From: JBOFWL01 sp051653605
Lineage (GTDB): Bacteria; Spirochaetota; Brevinematia; Brevinematales; Brevinemataceae
NCBI GenBank assembly: GCA_051653605.1
Contig: JBOFWL010000028.1
Location: 168,931 to 232,930, forward strand
Direction: 5' to 3'
DNA: 64,000 bases
Below are positions 8,546 to 17,676 of this stretch, piece by piece; within the stretch, counting starts at the first letter, position 1; every line of letters begins with the position of its first letter. The notes below the pieces were generated by a model. That model saw only the letters and a list, made by a program, of their open reading frames with translations, was not told the origin of the DNA and did not search any database. The position numbers were made by a program, and so were the translations under genes.

Positions 8546-9066
8546 TAAGTTTTTTTGACGGGTTTTACTTCAAAAAAGATCATTAAAATCGCCATGGTGA
8601 TACATCCTACTACAACGCAAATATCGGCAAAATTAAAAGTATACCAACGATGCTGATTAATTCCGAAATCGAGATAATCAACAACGAAGCCTCTTAACAT
8701 GCGGTCAACAATATTTCCCAAAGCACCACCAAAAATACTTAGCAAAGCTATTTTAGCTGGAGTATGAGCGGGCGGTTTGAGTAAAACATTGGCGCTTTTG
8801 TAAAAGTAAGCCAGCACACCTAAGGCTAATGTTGATGTGGCAGTTAAAATAATATAGGAGTAAGGTGGAGGGACATCACGGAAGATGCCAAAAGTAATCC
8901 CTCTATTTTGAACATAAGTGAGACGAAAAAAGTCGCCGATTACTTGGTGTGAAGCACTCACGGGGTAAGGTTCTCCTCCAAAAAAAACGAGAATCCATTG
9001 CTTTATCAACAAATCTATTGCCAATAGGGATAATGGCAACGCAGCCCACAACCATTTTCGATTCAT
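8545..9066 (-). CDS. lspA: Lipoprotein signal peptidase (signal peptidase II)
   Basis: LspA cleaves the signal peptide of diacylglyceryl-prolipoproteins in the inner membrane, acting after Lgt (encoded at 49411 here). The 173-aa protein has four predicted membrane helices. It has the conserved QNRGITFGIF and GNIVDRMLRGFVVDYLDF boxes (first catalytic Asp in IVDR) and NFADICVV (second catalytic Asp). The many lipoproteins in this window are its likely substrates. It follows ileS by 19 nt, a frequent bacterial pairing. Confidence 0.95.
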   Translation of the reverse strand: MNRKWLWAALPLSLLAIDLLIKQWILVFFGGEPYPVSASHQVIGDFFRLTYVQNRGITFGIFRDVPPPYSYIILTATSTLALGVLAYFYKSANVLLKPPAHTPAKIALLSIFGGALGNIVDRMLRGFVVDYLDFGINQHRWYTFNFADICVVVGCITMAILMIFFEVKPVKKT

Positions 9067-9085
9067 GATTTTCTCCTAAAAATTA

Positions 9086-11797
9086 CTAAGCAAGCGCTTT
9101 CACACAACGAGGACACAGTTCGCTACTGTCAAGGCTTGTTTCCCAACGCCAACAACGAGCACATTTATTACCTAAAGCATGTTCAGCACTAATGTTTAAT
9201 GTATCTGCAGCAGTGATTTCTAATTGAGAAACGATTAACATTTCTTTTAGACTTTCTTTATAGGTATTGAGTAATTCAGATTGTGGAGAAGCTATTTTCA
9301 CAGCAGAATCCAGTGCAGATCCTATTTTCCCCTCATCTCTGAGATGTTGTAAAACTTCAAGCACTTGCCCACGAATATCCATTAAAACAGCCATATCTTT
9401 GGCTAAGGCATCATTTTTCCACTCGGTTGGAATAGCAGGAAAATCTTCGAGATGCACACTTTCCTTTTTATGAGAAAGAGGGGCATGCCCATAAACTTCT
9501 TCCATAGTGAATACTAAAACCGGAGACATCATTGCCATCAGATTTTGCAAAATATAGAATAATGTCGTCTGCGCTGAAAGCCGTTCAGGGCTATTAATAT
9601 CTAAAATATACAAGCGATCCTTAAGATAATCAAAATATTGCCCACTCAAATCGATGATAGAGAAGTTGAAAATTTCACGATAAGCTCGGTGAAAGCTTAA
9701 TTCTTCCATATATTTTTCGTAATCGGCTCTTACTTCGGTAAGACGGTGAAGCATATAGCGATCATTAGCCGATAGTTGATCATAAGGCAGTGGATTGCTA
9801 AATCCATCAAGAGATCCTAAAAGATAGCGGAAAGTATTTCGAAGTTTTCGATATAAATCAACAGTTTTTTGAATAATATTAGAGCCAATTCTTAAATCTT
9901 TGGTGAAATCTTCGGTTACAACCCACAATCGAAGCACATCAGCCCCAAATTTATCGTAAACTTCGGAGGGAGACACCGAATTTCCGGCGCTTTTATGCAT
10001 TTGGCGGCCATTTTCATCCAATACCCACCCATGAGAGCACACCGCTTTGAAGGGAGGCTGCCCATTTATGCCCATAGAATTCCACAATGAAGACTGGAAC
10101 CAGCCACGATATTGATCGGAGCCTTCAAGGTAGAGGTCTGCAGGGTTGCTCATGTTTCGTTTGGTGAGCACGGCGTAGTGTGAAGAACCCGAATCAAACC
10201 ATACATCAAGAATATCTTCTTCTTTGATGAAATTACTACAACCACAAGCACATTTTGTACCTTGAGGAAGCAAATCTGCTGCAGGGGTATCAAACCAAAA
10301 ATCTAAGCCTTCTGTCTCTACGCGGCGAGCCACACTTTCACAAATTTCCTCTGTAATAAGAGGTTTTTCACAGTCGGTACAATAAAAAGCAATGATAGGA
10401 ACACCCCATTTTCGTTGGCGAGAAACACACCAATCAGGGCGATCCTTTAGCATATTTGCAATACGCCCCTCGCCCCAAGCAGGAGTCCACTTAATTTTAG
10501 GGAGGTATTCAAGGGTTTTGATTGTAAGTTCTTTGTCTGCAACACGATAGAACCATTGAGCTTTTGCTCGGAAGATCACAGGCGTCTTTGTTCTCCAATC
10601 GTGAGGGTAAGAGTGATGAATGTTCTCCGTATAATAGAGGCGACCTTTTTCTTTTAAAAACTCAACAATCAGAGGATTTGCATCAAAAATCATTTTGCCC
10701 TGCCACTCGGGCACTTCTGCGGTATAGCATCCCTTATCATCAACAGGCGAAAGAACATCTAAGCCATATTTCTGACCGGTTTGAAAGTCTTCAGTACCGT
10801 GGCCTGGGGCAGTGTGAACAATACCCGTACCTGCATCGGTTGTTACGTAATCGGCAAAAACAATTTTAGATTGGCGGTCGATCCAAGGGTGCATTGCTGT
10901 TATTGATTGAATATCTTCAAGGGAGAGAGGAAGAGTAGCGGTTTCTGTGGCACCGGTTTTAGCAAGCACTTGTTCTTTTAATTCGGTGGCAAGGACGTAA
11001 GTATGCCCTGTATTTGTAGTGACTGCCTCGTAAGAAAATTCGGGATGAAAACAAACCGCTAAATTTGCAGGCATCGTCCAAGGCGTGGTTGTCCAAATCA
11101 TAATGAAGGAATCTTTGGGTAATTGCGTTATTTTATGATCGACAATAGGAAAAAGCACATAAATAGAGGGAGAAGTATGATCGTGATACTCAATTTCGGC
11201 TTCTGCAAGCGCTGTACGCGAGGCTGGGCTCCAATAAATGGGACGCAAACCACGATAAATAAGCCCTTTTCCAACCAATTTCCCAAAAGAAGAGATAATT
11301 GCTCCCTCATATTGATTACTGAGGGTAAGATAAGGGGATTTCCAGTCTGCGGTTACCCCTAAACGCTTAAAGCTATCACGTTGACGATTAATAAATCGCT
11401 CGGCATAAGCACGACACTTAGCTCTTAGCTCTTTAGACCCCAAAGAATCTGGGGATAATTTTAATTCTTTAAGCGTATTTTGTTCGATAGGTAAGCCATG
11501 ACAATCCCAACCAGGGACAAATGGGGTTTGAAACCCTTGCAAAAACTTATACCGATTGATAACATCTTTAAGGATTTTATTAAGCGCTGTACCAGTATGG
11601 ATATCTCCATTAGCGTAGGGAGGACCATCATGAAGAGTAAATGTAGGACGCCCTTGATGCTCATCCATGCGTTTTTGATGTAGATCAATCTCATCCCAGC
11701 GTGAAATTATTTTAGGCTCTTTTTCAACGAGACCAGCACGCATATCAAAGCCTGTTTTAGGCAGATTGACAGGAAATTTTGACTTTTCTTGACCCAT
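9086..11797 (-). CDS. ileS: Isoleucyl-tRNA synthetase
   Basis: IleRS charges tRNA-Ile and edits valine. The 903-aa class I enzyme has a Rossmann fold interrupted by the CP1 editing domain (TGIVHTAPGHGTEDF near 325-337), the WDCHGLPIE signature near 97-105, a long anticodon domain, and a C-terminal zinc knuckle (CARCWRWE...CPRC). The HIGH signature reads H67-T-G-T70 and the KMSKS loop reads Q599-M-H-K-S603, so both catalytic motifs are variants of the textbook forms. Everything else is ordinary for a bacterial-type IleRS. It heads the ileS-lspA-epimerase operon. Confidence 0.96.
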   Translation of the reverse strand: MGQEKSKFPVNLPKTGFDMRAGLVEKEPKIISRWDEIDLHQKRMDEHQGRPTFTLHDGPPYANGDIHTGTALNKILKDVINRYKFLQGFQTPFVPGWDCHGLPIEQNTLKELKLSPDSLGSKELRAKCRAYAERFINRQRDSFKRLGVTADWKSPYLTLSNQYEGAIISSFGKLVGKGLIYRGLRPIYWSPASRTALAEAEIEYHDHTSPSIYVLFPIVDHKITQLPKDSFIMIWTTTPWTMPANLAVCFHPEFSYEAVTTNTGHTYVLATELKEQVLAKTGATETATLPLSLEDIQSITAMHPWIDRQSKIVFADYVTTDAGTGIVHTAPGHGTEDFQTGQKYGLDVLSPVDDKGCYTAEVPEWQGKMIFDANPLIVEFLKEKGRLYYTENIHHSYPHDWRTKTPVIFRAKAQWFYRVADKELTIKTLEYLPKIKWTPAWGEGRIANMLKDRPDWCVSRQRKWGVPIIAFYCTDCEKPLITEEICESVARRVETEGLDFWFDTPAADLLPQGTKCACGCSNFIKEEDILDVWFDSGSSHYAVLTKRNMSNPADLYLEGSDQYRGWFQSSLWNSMGINGQPPFKAVCSHGWVLDENGRQMHKSAGNSVSPSEVYDKFGADVLRLWVVTEDFTKDLRIGSNIIQKTVDLYRKLRNTFRYLLGSLDGFSNPLPYDQLSANDRYMLHRLTEVRADYEKYMEELSFHRAYREIFNFSIIDLSGQYFDYLKDRLYILDINSPERLSAQTTLFYILQNLMAMMSPVLVFTMEEVYGHAPLSHKKESVHLEDFPAIPTEWKNDALAKDMAVLMDIRGQVLEVLQHLRDEGKIGSALDSAVKIASPQSELLNTYKESLKEMLIVSQLEITAADTLNISAEHALGNKCARCWRWETSLDSSELCPRCVKALA

Positions 11798-11845
11798 TTT
11801 AAATCCTTATAGTTATGAATTTTGAAGTAGAAACGAACTTTTTTC

Positions 11846-11874
11846 AGTATAGCATATTTTTGTAAAAATTTCAA
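11846..11874 (-). promoter_or_regulatory. Sigma-70 promoter of the ileS operon
   Basis: TTGAAA (11874-11869), 17 nt, TATACT (11851-11846), leaving a leader of about 45 nt. I see no T-box structure in it. Confidence 0.65.
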
Positions 11875-11925
11875 TCAAGATGGATAGTTGCGTTAAGTCG
11901 TAGAGTATGTTAGGATATAGAAATA

Positions 11926-11955
11926 AAATTCCCCTTGTTAATACAAGGGGAATTT
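11926..11955 (-). terminator. Terminator after the distal flaB gene
   Basis: Perfect 13-bp inverted repeat AAATTCCCCTTGT / ACAAGGGGAATTT with a 4-nt loop, running into TTTTATTT on the minus strand. Confidence 0.85.
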
Positions 11956-11982
11956 AAAGGCCGAAAGAGGGCCTAGTAGTCA

Positions 11983-12882
11983 TTACTGAAGAAGACCCAA
12001 AATCTGTTGAGGTCGTAGATTGGCTTGTGCTAGCATTGAAATTGAACTTTGTGTGAGGATTTGATCCTTCACAAAAGTACTCACTGTTTGAGCCATATTG
12101 GCATCCCGAATGCGAGATTCAGAAGCAGTTGTGTTCTCATATGCAACATACAAACTTTGATACATACTCTCAAAGCGATTTTGGTACGCTCCTAACTCAG
12201 AGCGTTGGCTAACCACACCCAGCAGGGCATTGTCAATGACCCCGATCGAGCGATTCGCCTGTTCGGCGGTAGATGTTCCTACCAATAAATTGCCGCCGCC
12301 GTCTCTGAGACCAAGTGCTTGAGCACTTGTTTCTCGAATATAAACCCTCACATTATTGTCCATGTTTGGGCCAATATGCATAAGCATACCGTTATTCTGA
12401 GTGGCGGTTGCGTCTGTAGCATTACCGGGCGCCTGTCCTTGCTGCTGAGCTGTAGGACGGGCAAATGCTCCGGTGAGCATAAACTGCGTATTGAATTGAG
12501 CGCTCTGCGATACTCGATCAATTTCATCAACTAATTGACCAATCTCGTTATTCAGATACCCTCTATCCTCATCAGTATAAATACCATTTGCTCCTTGAAC
12601 AGATAGCTCGCGAATGCGTTGCAAGTTGTTGGTTAATTCTTGCAAATAGCCTTCTGTTGTTTGGATAAATGATACTCCATCTTGCGTATTCCGCATAGCT
12701 TGACCTAAGCCTCGGATTTGAGTCCGCATCTTTTCAGAAACGGCCAATCCCGAAGCATCATCGGCACCAGAATTAATTCTCATGCCTGAAGATAACGCCT
12801 GCATCCCTCTCGTTGCACGAGCATCGGCTGACGAAACCTGTCGGTTAGCAAAAATAGAGCTGATGTTGTTGTTAATAATCAT
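11983..12882 (-). CDS. flaB: Flagellin FlaB-type, copy 2
   Basis: This is a filament core protein of the spirochaetal periplasmic flagellum. The 299-aa product has only the conserved D0/D1 ends: MIINNNISSIFANRQVS at the N-terminus with SGMRINSGADDASGLAVSEK, and a coiled C-terminal region ending RPQQILGLLQ. The surface D2/D3 domains of external flagella are lacking. It has a Gln/Ala/Thr-rich insert near residue 145-165 (QQQGQ and ATATQNN) that the upstream copy lacks. The ATG at 12882 is chosen because AGGAGGG lies 9 nt upstream; the TTG two codons earlier is less likely. It follows the other flaB gene in tandem. Confidence 0.95.
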   Translation of the reverse strand: MIINNNISSIFANRQVSSADARATRGMQALSSGMRINSGADDASGLAVSEKMRTQIRGLGQAMRNTQDGVSFIQTTEGYLQELTNNLQRIRELSVQGANGIYTDEDRGYLNNEIGQLVDEIDRVSQSAQFNTQFMLTGAFARPTAQQQGQAPGNATDATATQNNGMLMHIGPNMDNNVRVYIRETSAQALGLRDGGGNLLVGTSTAEQANRSIGVIDNALLGVVSQRSELGAYQNRFESMYQSLYVAYENTTASESRIRDANMAQTVSTFVKDQILTQSSISMLAQANLRPQQILGLLQ

Positions 12883-13021
12883 AGACAAATCCCTCCTTGA
12901 ATTGACAAACCTTCCTTGTTTTCTTCAATGCTCCGGCCCTCTTTCAGTGCCTTTTTCAATGAAAATAAAACGTTAGGTTTTGTCGCTCCAAATTGAGAAT
13001 GCTTGATTATAACAAGCCCAA

Positions 13022-13042
13022 ACCCCTCCTAAAAGGAGGGGT
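13022..13042 (-). terminator. GC-rich hairpin between the two flaB genes
   Basis: ACCCCTCCT / AGGAGGGGT with a 3-nt loop, and GCCC/GGGC flanks that could extend the stem. No real T-run follows on the minus strand, so it may attenuate transcription or protect the 3' end of the upstream flaB mRNA rather than terminate fully. Confidence 0.5.
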
Positions 13043-13064
13043 GCAGGGCATTAAAAGCTAATCA

Positions 13065-13928
13065 TTATCTCAACAGCATGAGAGCCATTTGAGGACGTTG
13101 GTTTGCTTGAGCCAACATCGCCACAGCTGCCTGAGAAAGAACTTGGTTCTTTGCAAGCATACTGGATTCTTTAGCCATATCTGTGTCACGAATACGTGAT
13201 TCTGATGCTTGAAGATTTTCAGCTCCAACCATCAACGAACGGCTTGTAGATTCCAAACGATTTTGGTAAGCACCAAGGTCGGCTCTTTGCGCATTAACTC
13301 GTTGAAGAGCTTGATCGATAATACCGATGCTTTGGTTTGCTCCATCCTGTGTGGCGACAGAAATTGAATCCTCAGGATTAGGACCTGTTTTCAAGCCTAA
13401 TGATGTGGAATTCATTGTGCCTACATAAGCTTGAATACGTTCATCCATGTTTGCCCCAACGTGCAAATTCATTTCAGAAGCAGCTTGTGCCTCAGCAGTA
13501 GGACGAGCAAAGATACCAGAAAGCATTTTCAAGCCATTGAACTGAGCTTGTGAACCGATACGATCGATCTCTGCGATCATTTGAGTGACCTCACCTTGGA
13601 TGTATCCTCGGTCTTCGGCAGTGTAAATGCCGTTGGCACCTTGAACAGACAGCTCACGGATGCGCTGTAGGTTATTAGACACTTCCTGCAAATAACCCTC
13701 TGTAGTTTGAATAAACGAAATACCATCCTGGGTATTTCTGAGCGCTTGGTTCAAACCACGGACTTGAGCACGCATCTTTTCAGAGACAGCAAGACCAGAA
13801 GCATCATCCCCAGCACGGTTAATACGCATGCCCGAAGATAATTTCTCCATATTCTTGTCCACCTGTGCGTTATCTAAAGCAAGCATACGATTGCCGTAGA
13901 TAGAGCTGATGTTGTTGTTGATAATCAT
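13065..13928 (-). CDS. flaB: Flagellin FlaB-type, copy 1
   Basis: Periplasmic flagellar filament core protein of 287 aa. It opens MIINNNISSIYGNRMLA, followed by SGMRINRAGDDASGLAVSEK, and ends RPQMALMLLR, the compact D0/D1 architecture of spirochaetal FlaB. It shares long identical stretches with the downstream copy, for example IQTTEGYLQE and RIRELSVQGANGIYT, so the pair arose by duplication. AAGGAGG sits 6 nt before the ATG. The leader is long (about 110 nt) behind a FliA-like element at 14042-14070. Confidence 0.96.
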   Translation of the reverse strand: MIINNNISSIYGNRMLALDNAQVDKNMEKLSSGMRINRAGDDASGLAVSEKMRAQVRGLNQALRNTQDGISFIQTTEGYLQEVSNNLQRIRELSVQGANGIYTAEDRGYIQGEVTQMIAEIDRIGSQAQFNGLKMLSGIFARPTAEAQAASEMNLHVGANMDERIQAYVGTMNSTSLGLKTGPNPEDSISVATQDGANQSIGIIDQALQRVNAQRADLGAYQNRLESTSRSLMVGAENLQASESRIRDTDMAKESSMLAKNQVLSQAAVAMLAQANQRPQMALMLLR

Positions 13929-14041
13929 GATATCCTCCTTGATTCATGGCTTTATGACTATTTTAATGACTTTTTATCAAAAATATATAAATAAACGCTA
14001 AAGCTTCCGGTGAAAATACCGTAACCTTTGACCATGTTCAA

Positions 14042-14070
14042 GTATCGGTACTTCACCCTTCGAAACTTGA
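14042..14070 (-). promoter_or_regulatory. Possible FliA (sigma-28)-like promoter of flaB copy 1
   Basis: The minus strand shows TCAAGTTT (14070-14063; FliA -35 consensus TAAAGTTT) and ACCGATAC covering 14049-14042 (consensus GCCGATAA). The spacer is 13 nt, two longer than the E. coli consensus, so this is only suggestive. Confidence 0.4.
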
Positions 14071-14161
14071 GTTTTTATAAAAAAAAAAGTGAAGTTTTTA
14101 TTTTTTTCACCGACGAGTTGATTTCATCATTTTTTTCGAGTATCTTCCTATTATATAAAAA

Positions 14162-14182
14162 AAGATCTCTTTTAGAGATCTT
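14162..14182 (-). terminator. Minus-strand terminator-like hairpin just upstream of a plus-strand gene
   Basis: AAGATCTCT / AGAGATCTT, 9-bp stem with 3-nt loop. On the minus strand it runs into T7; on the plus strand it sits in the leader of the lipoprotein at 14201, 10 nt before its ribosome site. It may stop antisense transcription towards flaB. Confidence 0.45.
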
Positions 14183-14200
14183 ATATTTTAGGAGAAATTA

Positions 14201-14977
14201 ATGGCTAAATACTTTTTTATTATTTTATATGCTGTTTTAATTGGAACTATTGCCACATCTTGCAACTTATCTAATGATATGACTCCTATATCTTTAAATT
14301 CTCTCACTAACCATTTTGTTATTACAAATACTTCCACCAGTTTTATCACCAACACGCTTCAGATAACTATTACAAACATTTCTACAAATATTTATACGAA
14401 TGACATAAACTCTGATATTACGAACATCAAAACCAATATTATTACCAATAACATTACCAATGTTATAACAAATACCCTCACTAATATCGTTACAAATATG
14501 ATGGACGGGCTTTCTAGTGATGCTCTTGAAAATATTCGTCTTGTGGAAAACCTTTTTCCTCGCCGAAATATTATTTATCAAAAAATATATGGAGAAAAGC
14601 CTAATATTCTCTATGAAAATTTTTATATTTATAATGATGAAAGAGTAGCTATTATTCAATCGGGGATACAAAATAATATTTGCTTTGTTTCTGGTTTTTT
14701 AGGTGATAAACAGACATTCCCTATCAATTCTGTATCTATTAAGAAGGCGTCGAGCAGCGTTGATATTGATAAATCTTTGTATAGTGGCTATGTTTTTAGC
14801 ACTATTAAGTTTGATATGGGAGCATTAATTTTTAATACGTTTCGAGAAGAAAACACAATAGAGCAAGCATTTTTAATGAAAATAGAAAGTTCTACCTTAA
14901 GAGTTATCCCTCTAATTAATCTAGGAATATTTTATCAGATAGCAGGTAAAGAAAAAATCTACACGCGCATTCCATAA
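14201..14977 (+). CDS. Lipoprotein with an Asn/Thr/Ile repeat stalk
   Basis: The function is unknown. The 258-aa product starts with a lipoprotein signal (lipobox IATSC, Cys at about residue 21). Residues 35-105 are nearly pure Thr, Asn, Ile and Ser in a loose repeat of the form ITNxxTN (for example NIKTNIITNNITNVITN), which could form a beta-rich or extended stalk at the membrane surface. A C-terminal domain of about 150 aa follows, with many aromatic and Ile residues and no recognised motif. AGGAGAAATTA precedes the ATG. The gene is more AT-rich than its neighbours. Confidence 0.8.
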   Translation: MAKYFFIILYAVLIGTIATSCNLSNDMTPISLNSLTNHFVITNTSTSFITNTLQITITNISTNIYTNDINSDITNIKTNIITNNITNVITNTLTNIVTNMMDGLSSDALENIRLVENLFPRRNIIYQKIYGEKPNILYENFYIYNDERVAIIQSGIQNNICFVSGFLGDKQTFPINSVSIKKASSSVDIDKSLYSGYVFSTIKFDMGALIFNTFREENTIEQAFLMKIESSTLRVIPLINLGIFYQIAGKEKIYTRIP

Positions 14978-14979
14978 AA

Positions 14980-15006
14980 AACACCTTCTATATTAAAGAA
15001 GGTGTT
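14980..15006. terminator. Shared terminator of the Asn/Thr lipoprotein gene and recG
   Basis: AACACCTTCT / AGAAGGTGTT, 10-bp stem with a 7-nt loop. The recG stop codon (15007-15005) overlaps the stem. An A-run precedes it and so gives a T-run on the minus strand. Confidence 0.75.
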
Positions 15007-17044
15007 ATGAAAGATATCGAGTATCTGTAGAACTAATGATATTTTTTAAGCCCTGATGAACCGGTAAGCTCAGTTGAGGATCGACATCAAGAATACTTGC
15101 TGCATCTCGGGAAGCAGCATTAAGAATTTTTTCATCTTTAATGAGGTTTGCAAAGCGGAAGAACCCATCCCCAGTTTGTCGAACGCCTAGCAGGTCGCCC
15201 CCACCTCTCATCTTGAGGTCGGCCTCTGCCAAAGCAAAACCATCATTGGTGCGCGCAAATGTTTCTAGCCTTTCTGAGACTTGCAGAGCATTTTCATGTT
15301 CGGGGTGAACCCTATTTACTGCCAAGCAGAATGACTGATGCCCTCCACGCCCTACACGCCCACGAAGCTGGTGTAATTGGCTTAAGCCAAAGCGTTCTGC
15401 ACTTTCGATAATCATTAACGTGGCATTAGGAATATCTATTCCTACTTCAATAATCGTTGTTGCGATTAAAATATCAAAGCCACCTTTTGCAAAACGTGCC
15501 ATCACCGCATCTTTTTCATCCTGTGTCATTTTGCCATGAATAATCCCATAACGATGCGGGGTGTTTTCCTTATAGAGTACGGCAATTTCTTCTACCGAAA
15601 GCGCCGATAAGCTATCACTCTCATTAATAAGAGGACAAACAACAAAAGCTTGTCTTCCTTTTGATATTTCCTCAGCAAGAATCTTCCATAAGTCGCTATA
15701 ATCGGCATCGGTGAAGACACGTGTTTTAATATCCTTGCGGCCTGGAGGAAGCTCATCAATCAACGAAACACTTAAATCTCCATAAAGAGCTAGCGTCATT
15801 GTGCGAGGAATTGGGGTTGCCGTCATCAGAAGCAGATCGGGTGCTTGCCCTTTTTCCATCAACGCACTCCGCTGACCCACGCCAAATTTATGCTGCTCAT
15901 CAATGATAACCATACCTAAATCATTGTAATGTATATCTTTTTGAAACAAAGCATGAGTACCTATTACCAGCGGTATTTCCCCAGATTTAAGCCCAGATAA
16001 AATATCCCCCCTTTGTTTGATGCTCCCCGTTAAGAGCGCGCAGGGAATTCCTAAAGCATCTGCCATGGGTTTGATTTTTTTATAATGTTGAAAAGCTAAA
16101 ACCTCTGTGGGAGCTAAAAAGGCCGCTTGATGCCCCCCTTGCGCAGCCAAAAACATAGCGCCAAAAGCCACGATCGTCTTTCCACTACCAACATCACCTT
16201 GAACAAGTCTATGCATTGGGTGTGGTTTAACAATATCCTGATGAATTTCGGATAGCACGCGGTTTTGAGCCCCCGTGAGACTAAAAGGAAGAATCTCATA
16301 CAATCGAGACAGACATTCTATTGAAGGATATTGGTGTGTTTTCAATACTTGTTCTTCGGAACGTCTTTTTTTCTCGAGGGATAAACGCAAAGTAAGTAAT
16401 TCTTCATAGGCGGCATATTGGCGTGCTTTTTCAAGCACCTCAAGATTTTGGGGATAATGCAAGGCTTTGAGGCTTTCTTTTCGATTCATCAATCCTCTTC
16501 CTTTTAAAAGAGCAGGAGGAAGAATTTCTGGAAGTTCTATTTGAGAAAAAGTTTTATAAATGATTTTATGAATCTCTTTCTGGCTTAATCCTTCCGTAAG
16601 GCGATAAATCGGGACAATCCTATTAAGAAGAGGGTTTTGCCCTTTTTTTTCTACCGAAACAAACTCAAAAGAGGAGCTTTGAATCGTATTGAATTTAAAA
16701 TCAAACTTAGCAAAAATGAAAAAGCGTTCTCCAACGGGAAGGCTTTTGGCGAGCCCTATTTGCCCCCAGCCCACTAAAGCAGCCGTAGCACTGCCATCAG
16801 AGATAACTATTTTGGGCATACGGGTTAATTTGCCTCGAAAACGAATAATAAACGTTTCGTGACGCACAACATCCGCCTCAATAAGAACGGGGCGTTGGTA
16901 GAGGATGCCATCGGAGATGGTTTCAACATGGCGACGATCATCATAACGAATAGGTGTATAAAGAAGAAGTTGCTCGGGGGTGATAATACCCATGCGAGCT
17001 AAAAGCCCTGCCTGTCGAGCTGTAAATACAGACTGAGGAGGCAT
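15005..17044 (-). CDS. recG: ATP-dependent DNA helicase RecG
   Basis: RecG reverses stalled replication forks and processes branched recombination intermediates. The 679-aa protein has the N-terminal wedge OB-fold (about residues 50-150). The SF2 helicase motifs are clear: GDVGSGKT (Walker A), IIDEQHKFG (DExH form), LMTATPIPRT, and the C-terminal QLRGRVGRGG arginine-finger motif. Length is normal for the family. Its ATG overlaps the mazG stop by one base, so recG is translated with mazG and lies at the end of the SurA-like/nusB/mazG/recG run. Confidence 0.96.
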   Translation of the reverse strand: MPPQSVFTARQAGLLARMGIITPEQLLLYTPIRYDDRRHVETISDGILYQRPVLIEADVVRHETFIIRFRGKLTRMPKIVISDGSATAALVGWGQIGLAKSLPVGERFFIFAKFDFKFNTIQSSSFEFVSVEKKGQNPLLNRIVPIYRLTEGLSQKEIHKIIYKTFSQIELPEILPPALLKGRGLMNRKESLKALHYPQNLEVLEKARQYAAYEELLTLRLSLEKKRRSEEQVLKTHQYPSIECLSRLYEILPFSLTGAQNRVLSEIHQDIVKPHPMHRLVQGDVGSGKTIVAFGAMFLAAQGGHQAAFLAPTEVLAFQHYKKIKPMADALGIPCALLTGSIKQRGDILSGLKSGEIPLVIGTHALFQKDIHYNDLGMVIIDEQHKFGVGQRSALMEKGQAPDLLLMTATPIPRTMTLALYGDLSVSLIDELPPGRKDIKTRVFTDADYSDLWKILAEEISKGRQAFVVCPLINESDSLSALSVEEIAVLYKENTPHRYGIIHGKMTQDEKDAVMARFAKGGFDILIATTIIEVGIDIPNATLMIIESAERFGLSQLHQLRGRVGRGGHQSFCLAVNRVHPEHENALQVSERLETFARTNDGFALAEADLKMRGGGDLLGVRQTGDGFFRFANLIKDEKILNAASRDAASILDVDPQLSLPVHQGLKNIISSTDTRYLS

Positions 17045-17676
17045 TAGAGCCCCTTAGCTCGGGCTTCGTTTTCGCAATCACGGGCAATATTAGCTATCAA
17101 AGCGTTAATATCTTCGCCTTCTTGATAGAGTTCTATCAGTAATTTACTCAAACGAGACTGGGCATCGGATTTATCAGAAATCGTTGCTTGATGCCCTAGC
17201 GTTTTACTTTTTTTCAATATTTTTTGCAAACGCATAGATGGAGGAAGATTTTTAGGAATCCCATCAAATACACTTTGACGATCCGATTTTTCTTGTTTTT
17301 TAAGGTCTTCCCATTGGCGCGAGACATCCTCAGGTGTAGAGACGATACTATCTCCATACACGTGAGGGTGTCTTGCTACAAGTTTATTTCTTGCTTGATC
17401 AATAATTTTTGAAGAAGAAGTGAAGCCTTCTTGCTCTGCAATCCTCATAAGCATCAGAAGCATAAAGAAAACATCACCAAATTCTTCGGTAATATCCTCT
17501 GCATTTCCCATTTCAACGGCTTCTAATGCTTCGTATGCTTCTTCTAAAAATGGAGGCGCAAGTGTTTCTAGGGTTTGGCGTTGATCCCAAGGGCATTTTT
17601 CACGAATAGTGCACACGACATCCCATAAGCTTGCAAATGCATCATTAATAGTTTTTTTGTCCACTGTCATCTCCAT
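17044..17676 (-). CDS. mazG: MazG family nucleoside triphosphate pyrophosphohydrolase
   Basis: MazG hydrolyses NTPs or dNTPs to the monophosphate and pyrophosphate, a house-cleaning and stress-modulating role. The 210-aa protein (start 17676; 17670 is an alternative) has the MazG helices with Mg-binding acidic residues (FLEEAYEALEAV, DITEEFGDVFFML). It also has the signature KLVARHPHVYGD and the RLQKILKKSKTLGH C-terminal half, although the second MazG domain of the long E. coli type is reduced. The reading frame stays open for another 460 nt upstream through the nusB repeats, but that is a by-product of the repeats. It overlaps the 3' end of nusB by about 30 nt. Confidence 0.88.
   Translation of the reverse strand: MEMTVDKKTINDAFASLWDVVCTIREKCPWDQRQTLETLAPPFLEEAYEALEAVEMGNAEDITEEFGDVFFMLLMLMRIAEQEGFTSSSKIIDQARNKLVARHPHVYGDSIVSTPEDVSRQWEDLKKQEKSDRQSVFDGIPKNLPPSMRLQKILKKSKTLGHQATISDKSDAQSRLSKLLIELYQEGEDINALIANIARDCENEARAKGL

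Noticed and set aside
11798..11845. T-box leader of ileS
   Set aside because: The leader is only about 45 nt, too short for a T-box, and contains no T-box consensus.
12883..13012. Separate promoter for the second flaB gene
   Set aside because: A TATAAT at 13012-13007 (minus) exists but no credible -35 lies at the right distance; it overlaps the intergenic hairpin.
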